DNA from: Oscillospiraceae bacterium
GTDB lineage: Bacteria > Bacillota > Clostridia > Oscillospirales > CAG-272
Assembly (NCBI GenBank): GCA_015064445.1
Contig: SVSE01000001.1
Coordinates: 62,001 to 126,000, forward strand
Reading direction: 5' to 3'
Length of the DNA: 64,000 nucleotides
Below are positions 25,033 to 33,782 of this stretch, piece by piece. The position numbers and the translations under genes are program-made. The notes beneath the pieces were generated by a model, which worked only from the letters and a program-made list of their open reading frames with translations, had not been told where the DNA came from and made no database searches. Within the stretch, counting starts at the first letter, position 1. The number at the start of each line of letters is the position of its first letter.

Positions 25033-25805
25033 CAGTATTTGTTTCTTCTAAGAACCTCAAATGCGAGGATTGTTGAAGCTGATGCGGCGGACAGCGCAGA
25101 GGAAAATTCGCGACCATAGTCGATGCGAACAATTTGGTCTGCTTTTGATAAAACGGAGGAGGAAATTCCTCGCTTTTCGCCACCTACAATTAAAAATATA
25201 GGCTTGCTTAAATCTGCTTCGTAAACACTTATAGAATTTTTTATATCTGCACAAACAATCTTATATGACTTTGATTTAAAAAGCTCGATAAAATCATCAT
25301 TTGTGATATAAATATTAGCTCTTTCGCTTGCTCCTGCCGAGGAACGACAAACAACGCCTGATGCAGAAAGCCAGTTCCTTTTTGAAAGGATGAAACCATC
25401 AACGCCTGATGCATAAATTGAACGCATTGCATAACCAAAATTGTATGGATCCTCAATCCCCTCAATCATCACATAAAATCCATTTTCTTTTATGTCATCA
25501 GCGCTTAGAATAGGATACTCTCGCTCTTTGCAAATGGCGATTATTCCACCATGTGAAGCACCGATTGAAAGAGAAGCGATTTCGGCTTCGTCACTTTCGA
25601 TAAGTGCGAACTCAAAAAGCTCACTCATCTTTTTTAAATATCCGATTTCTTTTGCTTTTTTAGAGGATTTTTCCTTATCATAAAGGATTTTTTCTATTTT
25701 CCGAGCATTTTTCTTGCCAGCTTTAAGGTTGTCAATAAGAGCCCTAATAGATGTCATTCCCTCAAAAATGGTAGAGGAAACAAAACGATTTTCTTCTTTA
25801 ATCAT
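25032..25805 (-). CDS. TrmH/SpoU-family RNA 2'-O-methyltransferase, motif 3 divergent
   Basis: 257 residues with the SPOUT fold. Motif 1 GIEDPYNFGYAMRS carries the Asn and Gly residues of the family; motif 2 is VGGEKRGISSSVLSKAD. Motif 3, usually with a core like SLNVSVAA, here reads EFSSALSAASAS, so the usual Asn is missing. The first ~90 residues form a separate domain with a basic helix (KAGKKNARKIEKILYDKEK) likely to contact RNA. Target RNA is unknown. The ATG overlaps the prfB stop by 4 nt, so it is in the same unit. Confidence 0.82.
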   Translation of the reverse strand: MIKEENRFVSSTIFEGMTSIRALIDNLKAGKKNARKIEKILYDKEKSSKKAKEIGYLKKMSELFEFALIESDEAEIASLSIGASHGGIIAICKEREYPILSADDIKENGFYVMIEGIEDPYNFGYAMRSIYASGVDGFILSKRNWLSASGVVCRSSAGASERANIYITNDDFIELFKSKSYKIVCADIKNSISVYEADLSKPIFLIVGGEKRGISSSVLSKADQIVRIDYGREFSSALSAASASTILAFEVLRRNKY

Positions 25806-26911
25806 TTCTTTGCATTATCCTTAAGGTAAGCATTTATAAATCCGTCGATTTCTCCGTCCATAACAGCCTGGATATTTCCATCCTCGTAGCCTGTACGAGT
25901 ATCTTTAGCAAGAGTATATGGCATAAATACATACGAACGAATTTGAGAACCCCATTCAATGTTTGTTTTATTGCCCTTGATATCCTCGATTCTGTCAAGC
26001 TTTTCGCGTTCCTTGATTTCCAAAAGCTTAGATTTAAGCATTTTAAGGGCGGTTTCCTTGTTTTGAAGCTGGCTACGCTCAGTTTGGCAACCAACAACAA
26101 TTCCAGTTGGAATATGAACGATTCTGATGGCAGAGTCGGTCTTATTTACATGCTGTCCACCAGCGCCAGATGAACGGTGAGCGGTGATTTCCAAGTCTGC
26201 CTCATTGATTTCAAAGGAGTTGTCATCATCAAATTCAGGCATTACCTCAACCGATGCAAATGATGTATGACGTCTTCCAGATGAGTCGAATGGAGAGACT
26301 CTTACGAGTCTGTGTACGCCATTTTCGCTTTTTAGATATCCGTAAGCATTAATTCCTTCGATCAAAATAGTTGCGCTTTTAAGACCTGCTTCCTCGCCAT
26401 CAAGCCAGTCGAGAAGCTTGACATTATATCCGTGCTTTTCACCCCAACGAGTGTAAAGACGATAGAGCATAAGAGCCCAGTCCTGAGCCTCTGTTCCTCC
26501 TGCGCCTGGATGAAATGAGATAATGGCATTATTCTTGTCATACTCGCCATTGAGAAGAACCTCAATTCTTTGCTTTTCCTCTTCTGCAAGAATAGAAGCT
26601 TGATCAGCTAAAATTTCCTCGGTCAAGCTTTCATCATTTTCCTCAATAGCCATTTCAGCCATCATAATAGTGTCCTCAAGCTTTGTTGCGAGTGCCTCGT
26701 ATTTTTCTATTTTGTCCTTCATTTGCTTTATTTTTTGCAAAATCTTGGTGGAATTGTCTTGGCTAGACCAAAAATCAGGGTCAAAGGTTATCTTTTCGAG
26801 CTCTGAAACCTCTGTTTTTAATTCCTTGATGCGAAGAGCATTTCCAAGTTCTTCAATATTAGCTCTGAAATTTTGAAGCTCGTGCTTTGCGTTTTCAAGT
26901 GCAATAATCAC
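25802..26911 (-). CDS. prfB: Peptide chain release factor 2, single-frame gene
   Basis: 369 residues that recognise UGA/UAA stop codons. SPFDSSGRRHTSFASV holds the SPF-type anticodon tripeptide, and SSGAGGQHVNKTDSA holds the catalytic GGQ loop. Many bacteria need a programmed +1 frameshift at codon ~25; here the frame runs straight through (GCT CTT CGC ATC where CTT TGA C would be), so that autoregulation is absent. GGAGG 8 nt before a GTG at 26911 is preferred over the TTG at 26926. It is translated before the trmH-like gene. Confidence 0.95.
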   Translation of the reverse strand: MIIALENAKHELQNFRANIEELGNALRIKELKTEVSELEKITFDPDFWSSQDNSTKILQKIKQMKDKIEKYEALATKLEDTIMMAEMAIEENDESLTEEILADQASILAEEEKQRIEVLLNGEYDKNNAIISFHPGAGGTEAQDWALMLYRLYTRWGEKHGYNVKLLDWLDGEEAGLKSATILIEGINAYGYLKSENGVHRLVRVSPFDSSGRRHTSFASVEVMPEFDDDNSFEINEADLEITAHRSSGAGGQHVNKTDSAIRIVHIPTGIVVGCQTERSQLQNKETALKMLKSKLLEIKEREKLDRIEDIKGNKTNIEWGSQIRSYVFMPYTLAKDTRTGYEDGNIQAVMDGEIDGFINAYLKDNAKK

Positions 26912-26955
26912 TATAAAATCCTCCAAATTTAGTTAAAAACATATAATATAGGATA

Positions 26956-26984
26956 AGTATATCATATAACTCTAAAAAAAACAA
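26956..26984 (-). promoter_or_regulatory. Sigma-A promoter for prfB
   Basis: Minus strand TTGTTT and TATACT with a 17-bp spacer, 45 bp upstream of the start. Confidence 0.55.
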
Positions 26985-27033
26985 ACATTTTTTAAAATTA
27001 TCGCAAAAAAGTTGCTAAAAACTTGTAATATAA

Positions 27034-27062
27034 TTGATTTTTTGCGTTTTTTGTGGTACGAT
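27034..27062 (+). promoter_or_regulatory. Probable promoter for the DUF3006/NUDIX-GNAT pair
   Basis: TTGATT and TACGAT with a 17-bp spacer, 30 bp before the start. Confidence 0.5.
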
Positions 27063-27091
27063 ATTAACAGTAATATTTCAAGGAGCGAATT

Positions 27092-27349
27092 ATGAGATTA
27101 ATTCTTGATCGAATTGTATCAAACGAACTGGGAAAAAAGATTGCCGTTTTTGAAAACGATGATAGCTTTATTAATGTTTCTGAAGAGCAAATGCCAGATG
27201 GCTTAATCGATAAGCTATATTCTGGCGTGATTATAGAGGCTGATTATTCTAATGGCGCAATTTCAAATGTAAGATTATTGACAGATGAAACTGAAAATAA
27301 GAGGGCGGAGATGAAAAGCCGATTAAGCCGATTTTCTCGTAAAAAATAA
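27092..27349 (+). CDS. DUF3006 family protein
   Basis: An 85-residue protein, RLILDRIVSNELGKKIAVFE at the start, with a short beta-rich domain and a basic C-terminal tail (KSRLSRFSRKK). The pattern fits DUF3006, small proteins of unknown function frequent in Clostridia. AAGGAG precedes the ATG. Its stop is one base before the next ATG, and that gene has no Shine-Dalgarno of its own, so the two are translationally coupled. The basic tail could bind nucleic acid; that is inference. Confidence 0.7.
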   Translation: MRLILDRIVSNELGKKIAVFENDDSFINVSEEQMPDGLIDKLYSGVIIEADYSNGAISNVRLLTDETENKRAEMKSRLSRFSRKK

Positions 27350-27350
27350 G

Positions 27351-28310
27351 ATGGGAAGAAAAAGACTCAGTGATTTAAAACTCGAAGCATCTAAATACAT
27401 GGTCGTTGTTGAAAGAGAAGAAGGTGTTGCGGTATATCGTGAGAGAAATACCTACCGTAGATACTCGATTCCAACCTTTGAAAAAGAAGAAGGTATATCT
27501 CCCGAGCAAACAATTCTAACAAGATATAAGGCTAAAATGGGATATGAGATCATAAACCTTATTTTCAAAGGAATAATAAACAGGACTATTGACGAAAATG
27601 GTACGACAGAAAAGATTCTCTTGTATAAAGCCACAGAGTGCTATGGAAGTCCTAAATCAGATGAAAGAAGCGCTATTGAATGGATACCGAGGGAGCGCTT
27701 GCATCGTTATCAAAAGGGTGGCGATATTGCTCAAGCAATTGCTAATCTTACTGATGAGCGCTGTTCTATATTTACATACGGATTTGGTGACAAAGAACCT
27801 GTAAAATCAGAAATTTGCATGATTGATGCTATTTCTGAAGAACTCATTCCAGAGGCGGTTGAGGTAATAAGATTAGCATTCAGAACGGTTGCCGACACAT
27901 ATGCATTTTCCGAAGAGACCTTCCCAAATTTTGCGGCATATATGGTTACTAACGAATTTTTAACTAAATTCTATTATAGACGGCCAAATCAATATATTTT
28001 TGCATACATTGATAACGAAAAAATATTAGGTGTTATAGCCTTGTATCACAATAGGATAAAGAATATGGCAGAGCTTAGTATTTTGTCCGTTCATCCTGAA
28101 TATAGACATTCCAAAATAGGAGAGGCTCTTTTGGATTATGCAGTTAGATTTGCAAAAGATCTTGCTTGCGATGGTGCAGTGCTTGAAATGATGGTTGAAA
28201 ATACTCTTTTGAAAAAATGGTTTTTGTCAAAGGATTTTGTTCTTGATAGAGAATATGAAACGCCAAATTGTCCTTATAAAATCGGAGTTATGAAGAAAAT
28301 GCTTAAATAA
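27351..28310 (+). CDS. Fusion of a degenerate NUDIX-like domain and a GNAT acetyltransferase
   Basis: 319 residues. Residues 42-66 (TFEKEEGISPEQ, then RYKAKMGYEI) align with a NUDIX box but lack its glycines and the REUxEE catalytic core, so hydrolysis is unlikely. Residues about 155-319 are a GNAT domain with acetyl-CoA motif A LSVHPEYRHSKIGEALLDYA. It has no Shine-Dalgarno and starts one base after DUF3006, indicating coupling. The substrate of the acetyltransferase is unknown; the front domain may serve as a binding module. GNAT is certain, the NUDIX descent is probable. Confidence 0.75.
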   Translation: MGRKRLSDLKLEASKYMVVVEREEGVAVYRERNTYRRYSIPTFEKEEGISPEQTILTRYKAKMGYEIINLIFKGIINRTIDENGTTEKILLYKATECYGSPKSDERSAIEWIPRERLHRYQKGGDIAQAIANLTDERCSIFTYGFGDKEPVKSEICMIDAISEELIPEAVEVIRLAFRTVADTYAFSEETFPNFAAYMVTNEFLTKFYYRRPNQYIFAYIDNEKILGVIALYHNRIKNMAELSILSVHPEYRHSKIGEALLDYAVRFAKDLACDGAVLEMMVENTLLKKWFLSKDFVLDREYETPNCPYKIGVMKKMLK

Positions 28311-28342
28311 AAAACGAGCGAATTTCGCTCGTTTTTTATTAT
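28309..28342. terminator. Bidirectional terminator between the GNAT gene and ileS
   Basis: AAAAACGAGCGAA / TTTCGCTCGTTTTTT stem, at the junction of convergent genes. Confidence 0.85.
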
Positions 28343-28343
28343 T

Positions 28344-31300
28344 TTAGAGAACCTCAACGGAAATTGTAACCTTATTTCCGTTTATATCCCATTCCTTTGA
28401 GTGAGTAGCAATAGCATCGTATTCGAACTTATCGCCTAAAACAACAGCTGCAATTTCTGCCTCATTTCTCTTGATAATCGAAGCGATTTTTTCATTTTCG
28501 CTTATACAAACCTTGATATGATCAGTCACATTAAAGCCGGAATCCTTTCTCATTGTTTGGATTTTGCTAATAATTTCATTTACATATCCTTCTTCAATAA
28601 GTTCTCTTGTGAGGTTTGTGTCAAGAGCAACACTGAGGCACTTATCGCTAAGGGAGCAGTAGTTTTCCTTTTGCTTTGTTTCGATGAGGAGGTCCTCTTC
28701 TGCAAGAGAAATTTCTGTTCCGTCAGCTACAACGAGCTTGATAGAGCCGTTAGTAGTAAGCTCGTTCATCGCCTCGTTTCCGTCAAGCTCACTAAGCCAT
28801 GTTCTTATTGCACCAAGATATTTTCCATATTTGGGTCCAACAGTTTTAAGCTGTGGCTTAAATGTGTAAGATGAAAACTCAGACATATCATCAACAAATT
28901 TTACACTCTTAATGTTAAGCTCGTCCTCGATGATTTCGAGATAGAAATCAGACAAGGTGTGAGCAGTTTTTACATACATAGTCGCAAGAGGCTGACGATT
29001 TTTAAGAGAAGAGTTGTTTCTTGCTGCACGTCCCATAACAACAATGTCAAGAAGCGCTTTCATATCTTCTTCAAGCTTAGAATCTATTGCGCTTTCATCA
29101 ACAACAGGGAAATCGCAAAGATGAATACTCTCAGGAGCTGTTTTGTCAAGGTTGCAAACGAGGTTTCTGTAAATATCTTCTGCCATAAATGGAATCATAG
29201 GCGCACTTGCCTTAGCTGTTGTAACAAGGGCAGTGTAAAGAGTCATATATGCTGCAATCTTATCGTCTGTCATGCCCTGTACCCAGTATCTTTCACGGCC
29301 ACGACGAACATACCAGTTGGACATATCGTCAACAAACGCTTCAAGCGCCTTGCAAGCCTCTGGAATCTTGTAGTTTTCAAGACAACTATCAACCTCTTTA
29401 ACAGTTGAGTTCATTCTTGAAAGGAGCCACTTATCCATAACAGAAAGCTTTGCATCCTCAAGCTTGTAATCCATAGGATTAAACTTGTCGATGTTAGCAT
29501 AGAGAACATAGAACGCGTATGTGTTCCAAAGAGTTCCCATAAACTTTCTTTGTCCCTCGATTACTGCCTTTCCGTGGAAACGGTTAGGAAGCCAAGGAGC
29601 AGAGTTTGTGTAGAAATACCAACGAATAGCGTCGGCACCATAGGTTTCGAGTGCCTCGAATGGATCTACGGCATTTCCCTTTGATTTTGACATCTTTTGT
29701 CCATTTTCGTCCTGTACATGTCCAAGAACAATTACATTTTTGTAAGGTGCCTTATCAAAGATAAGAGTTGAAATAGCAAGAAGAGAATAGAACCAGCCTC
29801 TTGTTTGGTCTACTGCCTCGGAGATGAAGTCAGCAGGGAATTGCGCATCGAAAAGATCCTTGTTTTCGAAAGGATAGTGATGCTGTGCAAATGGCATTGC
29901 ACCTGAGTCGAACCAACAGTCGATAACCTCTGGAACACGGTGCATTTGTCCACCACATTTTTCACACTTTATAGTTACCTCGTCAACATATGGACGGTGA
30001 AGCTCTATGTTATCAGGGCAATTATCGGACATTGCCTTCAATTCTTCAATAGATCCAATAGAATGCTTGTGACCACATTCACACTCCCAAATGTTCAAAG
30101 GAGTTCCCCAGTATCTGTTACGGCTAATTCCCCAGTCCTGAACATTCTCAATCCAAGCGCCAAAACGGCCCTTTCCGATTGATTCAGGAATCCAGTTAAT
30201 TGTATTATTGTTTTTGATAAGATTATCTCTTACAGCGCTCATCTTGATGAACCAAGACTCGCGAGCATAGTAGATAAGTGGAGTGTCGCATCTCCAACAG
30301 AACGGATAATCGTGCTCGAACTTTGGAGCATCAAAAAGCTTTCCTTGCTCGTCAAGGTCTTTAAGGATAATAGGGTCAGCCTTCTTTACAAACATTCCTG
30401 CATAAGGAGTGTCGTCTGTCATTTCGCCCTTTCCGTTTACGAATTGAACGAAAGGAAGGTCGTAAATTCTACCTACCTTTGAGTCATCCTCACCAAAAGC
30501 AGGAGCGATGTGAACAATACCTGTACCGTCAGACATTGTAACATAGTTATCACAAGTGATAAAGTGAGCCTTTTTGCCTTGCTTTTTAGAGGCAACGCCT
30601 GCGCACTCAAAAAGTGGCTCATATTCGAGATATTCGAGCTGCTTACCAGTATATTTATCGGTAATTTCATAAGCCTTTTCGCCCTCTTGTGCAAGAGGAG
30701 AAAGAACCTTGTCGAGAAGAGCCTCTGCCATGTAATAAACCTTACCATCGGCAGCCTTAACTCTGCAGTATGTTTCCTCTGGATTAACGCAGAGCGCAAC
30801 ATTTGATGGAAGAGTCCAAGGGGTTGTTGTCCAAGCGAGGAAATATGCGTCCTCGTCTGCCTTTTTGAATCTTACAACAGCTGAACGCTCTTTAACGCTC
30901 TTATAGCCCTGCGCAACCTCGTGAGAGGAAAGTGGAGTACCACAACGAGGGCAATAAGGAACAATTTTAAATCCCTTGTAGAGAAGTCCCTTGTCCCAAA
31001 TTTGCTTAAGTGCCCACCATTCTGATTCAATAAAGTTGTTGTGATAAGTAACATATGGGTCGTCCATATCAGCCCAAAAACCAACGGTTGCGGAGAAGTC
31101 CTCCCACATTCCCTTGTATTTCCAAACGCTTTCCTTACATTTGCCAATGAAAGGGTCAAGACCATATTGCTCGATTTGTTCCTTGCCATCAAGACCAAGA
31201 AGCTTTTCAACCTCAAGCTCAACAGGAAGACCGTGAGTGTCCCAGCCTGCTTTACGAGGAACCATGTAGCCCTTCATTGTTCTGTAACGAGGAATCATAT

Positions 31301-31496
31301 CCTTTATTACACGCGTTAATACATGTCCTATATGTGGCTTACCATTTGCGGTTGGGGGGCCATCATAGAATGTGTAGGAAGGCGCATTTTCACGCATTTT
31401 TATGCTTTTTTCAAAAATAGCATTGTCCTTCCAGAATTTTTCAGTTGCTTTTTCTCTTTCAACAAAATTGAGATTAGTTGCGACTTTGTCGTACAT
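28344..31496 (-). CDS. ileS: Isoleucyl-tRNA synthetase
   Basis: A class I synthetase of 1050 residues charging tRNA-Ile. The HIGH motif is in TANGKPHIGHVLTR, the KMSKS loop in NGQKMSKSKGNAVDPFEAL, and the editing domain carries TWTTTPWTLPSNVALC. The length and C-terminal region fit the longer IleRS type found in many Clostridia and eukaryotes, rather than the zinc-ended ~930-residue form, so natural mupirocin tolerance is conceivable but untested. It is controlled by an Ile T-box leader. AAAGGA precedes the ATG. Confidence 0.96.
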   Translation of the reverse strand: MYDKVATNLNFVEREKATEKFWKDNAIFEKSIKMRENAPSYTFYDGPPTANGKPHIGHVLTRVIKDMIPRYRTMKGYMVPRKAGWDTHGLPVELEVEKLLGLDGKEQIEQYGLDPFIGKCKESVWKYKGMWEDFSATVGFWADMDDPYVTYHNNFIESEWWALKQIWDKGLLYKGFKIVPYCPRCGTPLSSHEVAQGYKSVKERSAVVRFKKADEDAYFLAWTTTPWTLPSNVALCVNPEETYCRVKAADGKVYYMAEALLDKVLSPLAQEGEKAYEITDKYTGKQLEYLEYEPLFECAGVASKKQGKKAHFITCDNYVTMSDGTGIVHIAPAFGEDDSKVGRIYDLPFVQFVNGKGEMTDDTPYAGMFVKKADPIILKDLDEQGKLFDAPKFEHDYPFCWRCDTPLIYYARESWFIKMSAVRDNLIKNNNTINWIPESIGKGRFGAWIENVQDWGISRNRYWGTPLNIWECECGHKHSIGSIEELKAMSDNCPDNIELHRPYVDEVTIKCEKCGGQMHRVPEVIDCWFDSGAMPFAQHHYPFENKDLFDAQFPADFISEAVDQTRGWFYSLLAISTLIFDKAPYKNVIVLGHVQDENGQKMSKSKGNAVDPFEALETYGADAIRWYFYTNSAPWLPNRFHGKAVIEGQRKFMGTLWNTYAFYVLYANIDKFNPMDYKLEDAKLSVMDKWLLSRMNSTVKEVDSCLENYKIPEACKALEAFVDDMSNWYVRRGRERYWVQGMTDDKIAAYMTLYTALVTTAKASAPMIPFMAEDIYRNLVCNLDKTAPESIHLCDFPVVDESAIDSKLEEDMKALLDIVVMGRAARNNSSLKNRQPLATMYVKTAHTLSDFYLEIIEDELNIKSVKFVDDMSEFSSYTFKPQLKTVGPKYGKYLGAIRTWLSELDGNEAMNELTTNGSIKLVVADGTEISLAEEDLLIETKQKENYCSLSDKCLSVALDTNLTRELIEEGYVNEIISKIQTMRKDSGFNVTDHIKVCISENEKIASIIKRNEAEIAAVVLGDKFEYDAIATHSKEWDINGNKVTISVEVL

Positions 31497-31523
31497 ATTT
31501 ATATTCCTTTCTCAATGAATTTT

Positions 31524-31760
31524 TCAAAAATAAAATCTCGTCCCGTATGAAAACAGGACGAGATTGATACCGTAACCACCTATTCAACATACATACTATA
31601 TGCGTCCCTTTTAACGGTAGGAGCCCGTCGCAGACTACTGAATTCGTCCTCGAAGCTCGGAAGTGATATTCGTTCAAATTTAATAGCATCAGGCTTTCAC
31701 CATCCCTGATTCGCTAAGGCGTTCGATTTGAATTACTGTCTTCGTCACAGCTTTTAATAT
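31524..31760 (-). promoter_or_regulatory. T-box riboswitch (Ile) of ileS
   Basis: On the minus strand, Stem I begins near 31755 (GTGACGAAGACAGTAA) with GGATGGTGAAAGCCTGAT. The specifier loop GAATATCACTTCC presents ATC (31665-31667), an isoleucine codon. The T-box motif is AGGTGGTTACGG (31568-31581), containing the TGGT that pairs with the uncharged tRNA end, slightly divergent from the usual AGGGTGGNACCGCG. A terminator ATCTCGTCC / GGACGAGAT with a T run lies at 31524-31565. Uncharged tRNA-Ile would favour read-through. Confidence 0.9.
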
Positions 31761-31767
31761 TGATTAG

Positions 31768-31796
31768 ATTTTAACATTAAAATAATAATTTGTCAA
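31768..31796 (-). promoter_or_regulatory. Sigma-A promoter for the ileS leader
   Basis: Minus strand TTGACA and TAAAAT, 17-bp spacer. The -35 abuts the glyQS stop codon. Confidence 0.8.
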
Positions 31797-33188
31797 TTAA
31801 AAATACAATTTTTCTTGAATGTAATTTTTAAGCTCTGCAATAGGAAGACGGATTTGCTCCATTGTATCTCTATCACGAACAGTTACACAACCATCGTTTT
31901 CGGTGTCGAAGTCGTAGGTGATGCAGAATGGAGTACCGATTTCATCCTGACGGCGATATCTCTTTCCAATAGAACCTGTTTCATCAAATTCAACATTGAA
32001 GTATTTTGAAAGCTCTGAATAAACCTCTTCAGCCTTGTCAGAAAGCTTTTTAGAAAGAGGAAGAACAGCAGCCTTAACAGGAGCAAGAGCGGGGTGGAAG
32101 TGCATAACGGTTCTTACATCGTTTTCTCCAACCTCTTCCTCGTCATAAGCCTCTACCAAGAAAGCAAGAGTTACACGGTCAGCGCCAAGAGATGGCTCGA
32201 TAACATATGGGATATACTTTTCGTTAGTTTCAGGATCAAAATATTCCATATTTTCACCCGAAAGATTAGCATGCTGAGTAAGGTCGTAATCAGTACGGTC
32301 AGCAATTCCCCAAAGCTCGCCCCAGCCGAATGGGAAGAGATACTCAAAGTCTGTTGTAGCCTTGGAATAGAAGCACAACTCCTCTGGGTCATGGTCACGA
32401 AGTCTAAGGTTTTCCTTCTTCATGCCGAGGTTGTAGAGGAAGTTAGCACAATAGTCCTTCCAAAAAGCAAACCATTCAAGGTCAGTGCCAGGCTTGCAGA
32501 AGAACTCAAGCTCCATTTGTTCAAATTCACGAATACGGAAAATGAAGTTACCAGGAGTGATTTCGTTTCTAAAGGATTTTCCTATTTGTCCAACACCAAA
32601 TGGGAGCTTCTTTCTTGTTGTTCTTGCAATGTTTTTGAAGTTTACAAAAATACCTTGTGCTGTTTCAGGACGGAGATAAAGCTCGGATGTGGAATCCTCT
32701 GTTACGCCCTGAAATGTTTTAAACATAAGGTTGAATTTTCTAATATCGGTAAAGTCTCCGCTTCCACATGATGGGCAAACGATTTTGTTTTCTTTGATGA
32801 AAGAGAACATTTCATCGTTTGACATTCCAGCAGGATTTACATTTGTTCCAGTTTGGAATGCGAAGTCCTCAATAAGCTTATCTGCACGATGTCTTGTCTT
32901 GCATTGCTTGCAGTCCATAAGTGGGTCAGAGAAGCCACCAACATGTCCTGATGCAACCCAAACCTGTGGGTTCATAAGGATAGCACTGTCAAGACCTACA
33001 TTATATTTTGACTCTTGTACAAATTTTTGCCACCAAGCCTTTTTGATGTTGTTCTTAAATTCTACTCCAAGAGGGCCGAAGTCCCAGGAGTTAGCAAGGC
33101 CACCGTATATTTCGGAGCCTGGATATACAAATCCTCTATTTTTACATAGAGCAACAACCTTTTCCATTGTTTTACTTGCGTTATTCAT
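31797..33188 (-). CDS. glyQS: Glycyl-tRNA synthetase, alpha2 dimer type
   Basis: A class II synthetase of 463 residues, the single-chain type seen in many Gram-positive bacteria, archaea and eukaryotes, not the two-subunit glyQ/glyS form. Motif 2 is [24 protein letters not shown] in part, motif 3 is [13 protein letters not shown], and zinc-binding cysteines occur in [14 protein letters not shown] and [15 protein letters not shown] precedes the ATG. No T-box is visible upstream, in contrast to ileS directly after it. Confidence 0.96.
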   Translation of the reverse strand: MNNASKTMEKVVALCKNRGFVYPGSEIYGGLANSWDFGPLGVEFKNNIKKAWWQKFVQESKYNVGLDSAILMNPQVWVASGHVGGFSDPLMDCKQCKTRHRADKLIEDFAFQTGTNVNPAGMSNDEMFSFIKENKIVCPSCGSGDFTDIRKFNLMFKTFQGVTEDSTSELYLRPETAQGIFVNFKNIARTTRKKLPFGVGQIGKSFRNEITPGNFIFRIREFEQMELEFFCKPGTDLEWFAFWKDYCANFLYNLGMKKENLRLRDHDPEELCFYSKATTDFEYLFPFGWGELWGIADRTDYDLTQHANLSGENMEYFDPETNEKYIPYVIEPSLGADRVTLAFLVEAYDEEEVGENDVRTVMHFHPALAPVKAAVLPLSKKLSDKAEEVYSELSKYFNVEFDETGSIGKRYRRQDEIGTPFCITYDFDTENDGCVTVRDRDTMEQIRLPIAELKNYIQEKLYF

Positions 33189-33225
33189 AATTGAAACCTC
33201 TCAAATGAAAATTATTATCTCATAT

Positions 33226-33254
33226 ATTATATAGTAAAAAAATCACGATTTCAA
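33226..33254 (-). promoter_or_regulatory. Sigma-A promoter for glyQS
   Basis: Minus strand TTGAAA and TATAAT with 17-bp spacing, 38 bp before the ATG. The rest of the 33189-33458 intergenic region shows no other structure I can support. Confidence 0.75.
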
Positions 33255-33386
33255 GTATAAATTTAAAAATATAATAAAATACAAATAAATTTGTATAATA
33301 GGCACAAATGTTGCGACTTGTTTTGTCGGTTTTTTATGCATGAAATTGAAATAATCAAAAAGAATTGAAAAAAATAAAAAAAGCTA

Positions 33387-33415
33387 TTGATTTTTAAAAA
33401 AGTTTTTGTTATAAT
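33387..33415 (+). promoter_or_regulatory. Sigma-A promoter for the HPr gene
   Basis: TTGATT and TATAAT with 17-bp spacing, about 43 bp before the ATG. Confidence 0.75.
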
Positions 33416-33458
33416 AGGTTTCAGTATTTTGAGAAATGCCTAAAAAGAGGAGAAAAAT

Positions 33459-33722
33459 ATGATATCACGTGATGTTACAATTGTAAATGATGTTGGATTG
33501 CATGCAAGACCTGCTACATTCTTCATCCAGAAGGCCAATTCTTATAAGGCATCTCTTTGGATAGAAAAAGACGATCGCAGAGTTAATGCTAAGAGCTTGC
33601 TTGGAGTTCTTTCTATGGGAATTGTAAAGGGCACTGTTGTTACTATCATCGCTGACGGTGAGGAAGAGGCAGTTGCTGTTGAAGGTCTTATAGAATTGAT
33701 TTCCAATGGACTCAACGACTAA
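33459..33722 (+). CDS. ptsH: Phosphocarrier protein HPr
   Basis: An 87-residue protein that carries phosphate from enzyme I to sugar-specific PTS enzymes. Phospho-acceptor His15 is in VGLHARPATFF; regulatory Ser46 is in NAKSLLGVLSMG, the site that HPr kinase would phosphorylate for CcpA-type catabolite control. Both residues are kept, so it is a full HPr rather than Crh. AGAGGAG precedes the ATG. ptsI is not adjacent; uvrC follows after 60 nt. Confidence 0.95.
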   Translation: MISRDVTIVNDVGLHARPATFFIQKANSYKASLWIEKDDRRVNAKSLLGVLSMGIVKGTVVTIIADGEEEAVAVEGLIELISNGLND

Positions 33723-33782
33723 TTTAATAAATTGTGGCGATGGTTTTTAACTATCGCCTATTTCTTTGAAAGGGGGATTCTT

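Noticed and set aside
28959..29408. 149-codon ORF antisense to ileS
   Set aside because: Shadow of the ileS frame with no independent evidence.
32094..32771. 225-codon plus-strand ORF within glyQS
   Set aside because: Antisense to a well-conserved synthetase; no motif, no RBS.
33189..33458. T-box leader for glyQS
   Set aside because: No specifier loop, T-box sequence or terminator can be found between the promoter and the ATG.
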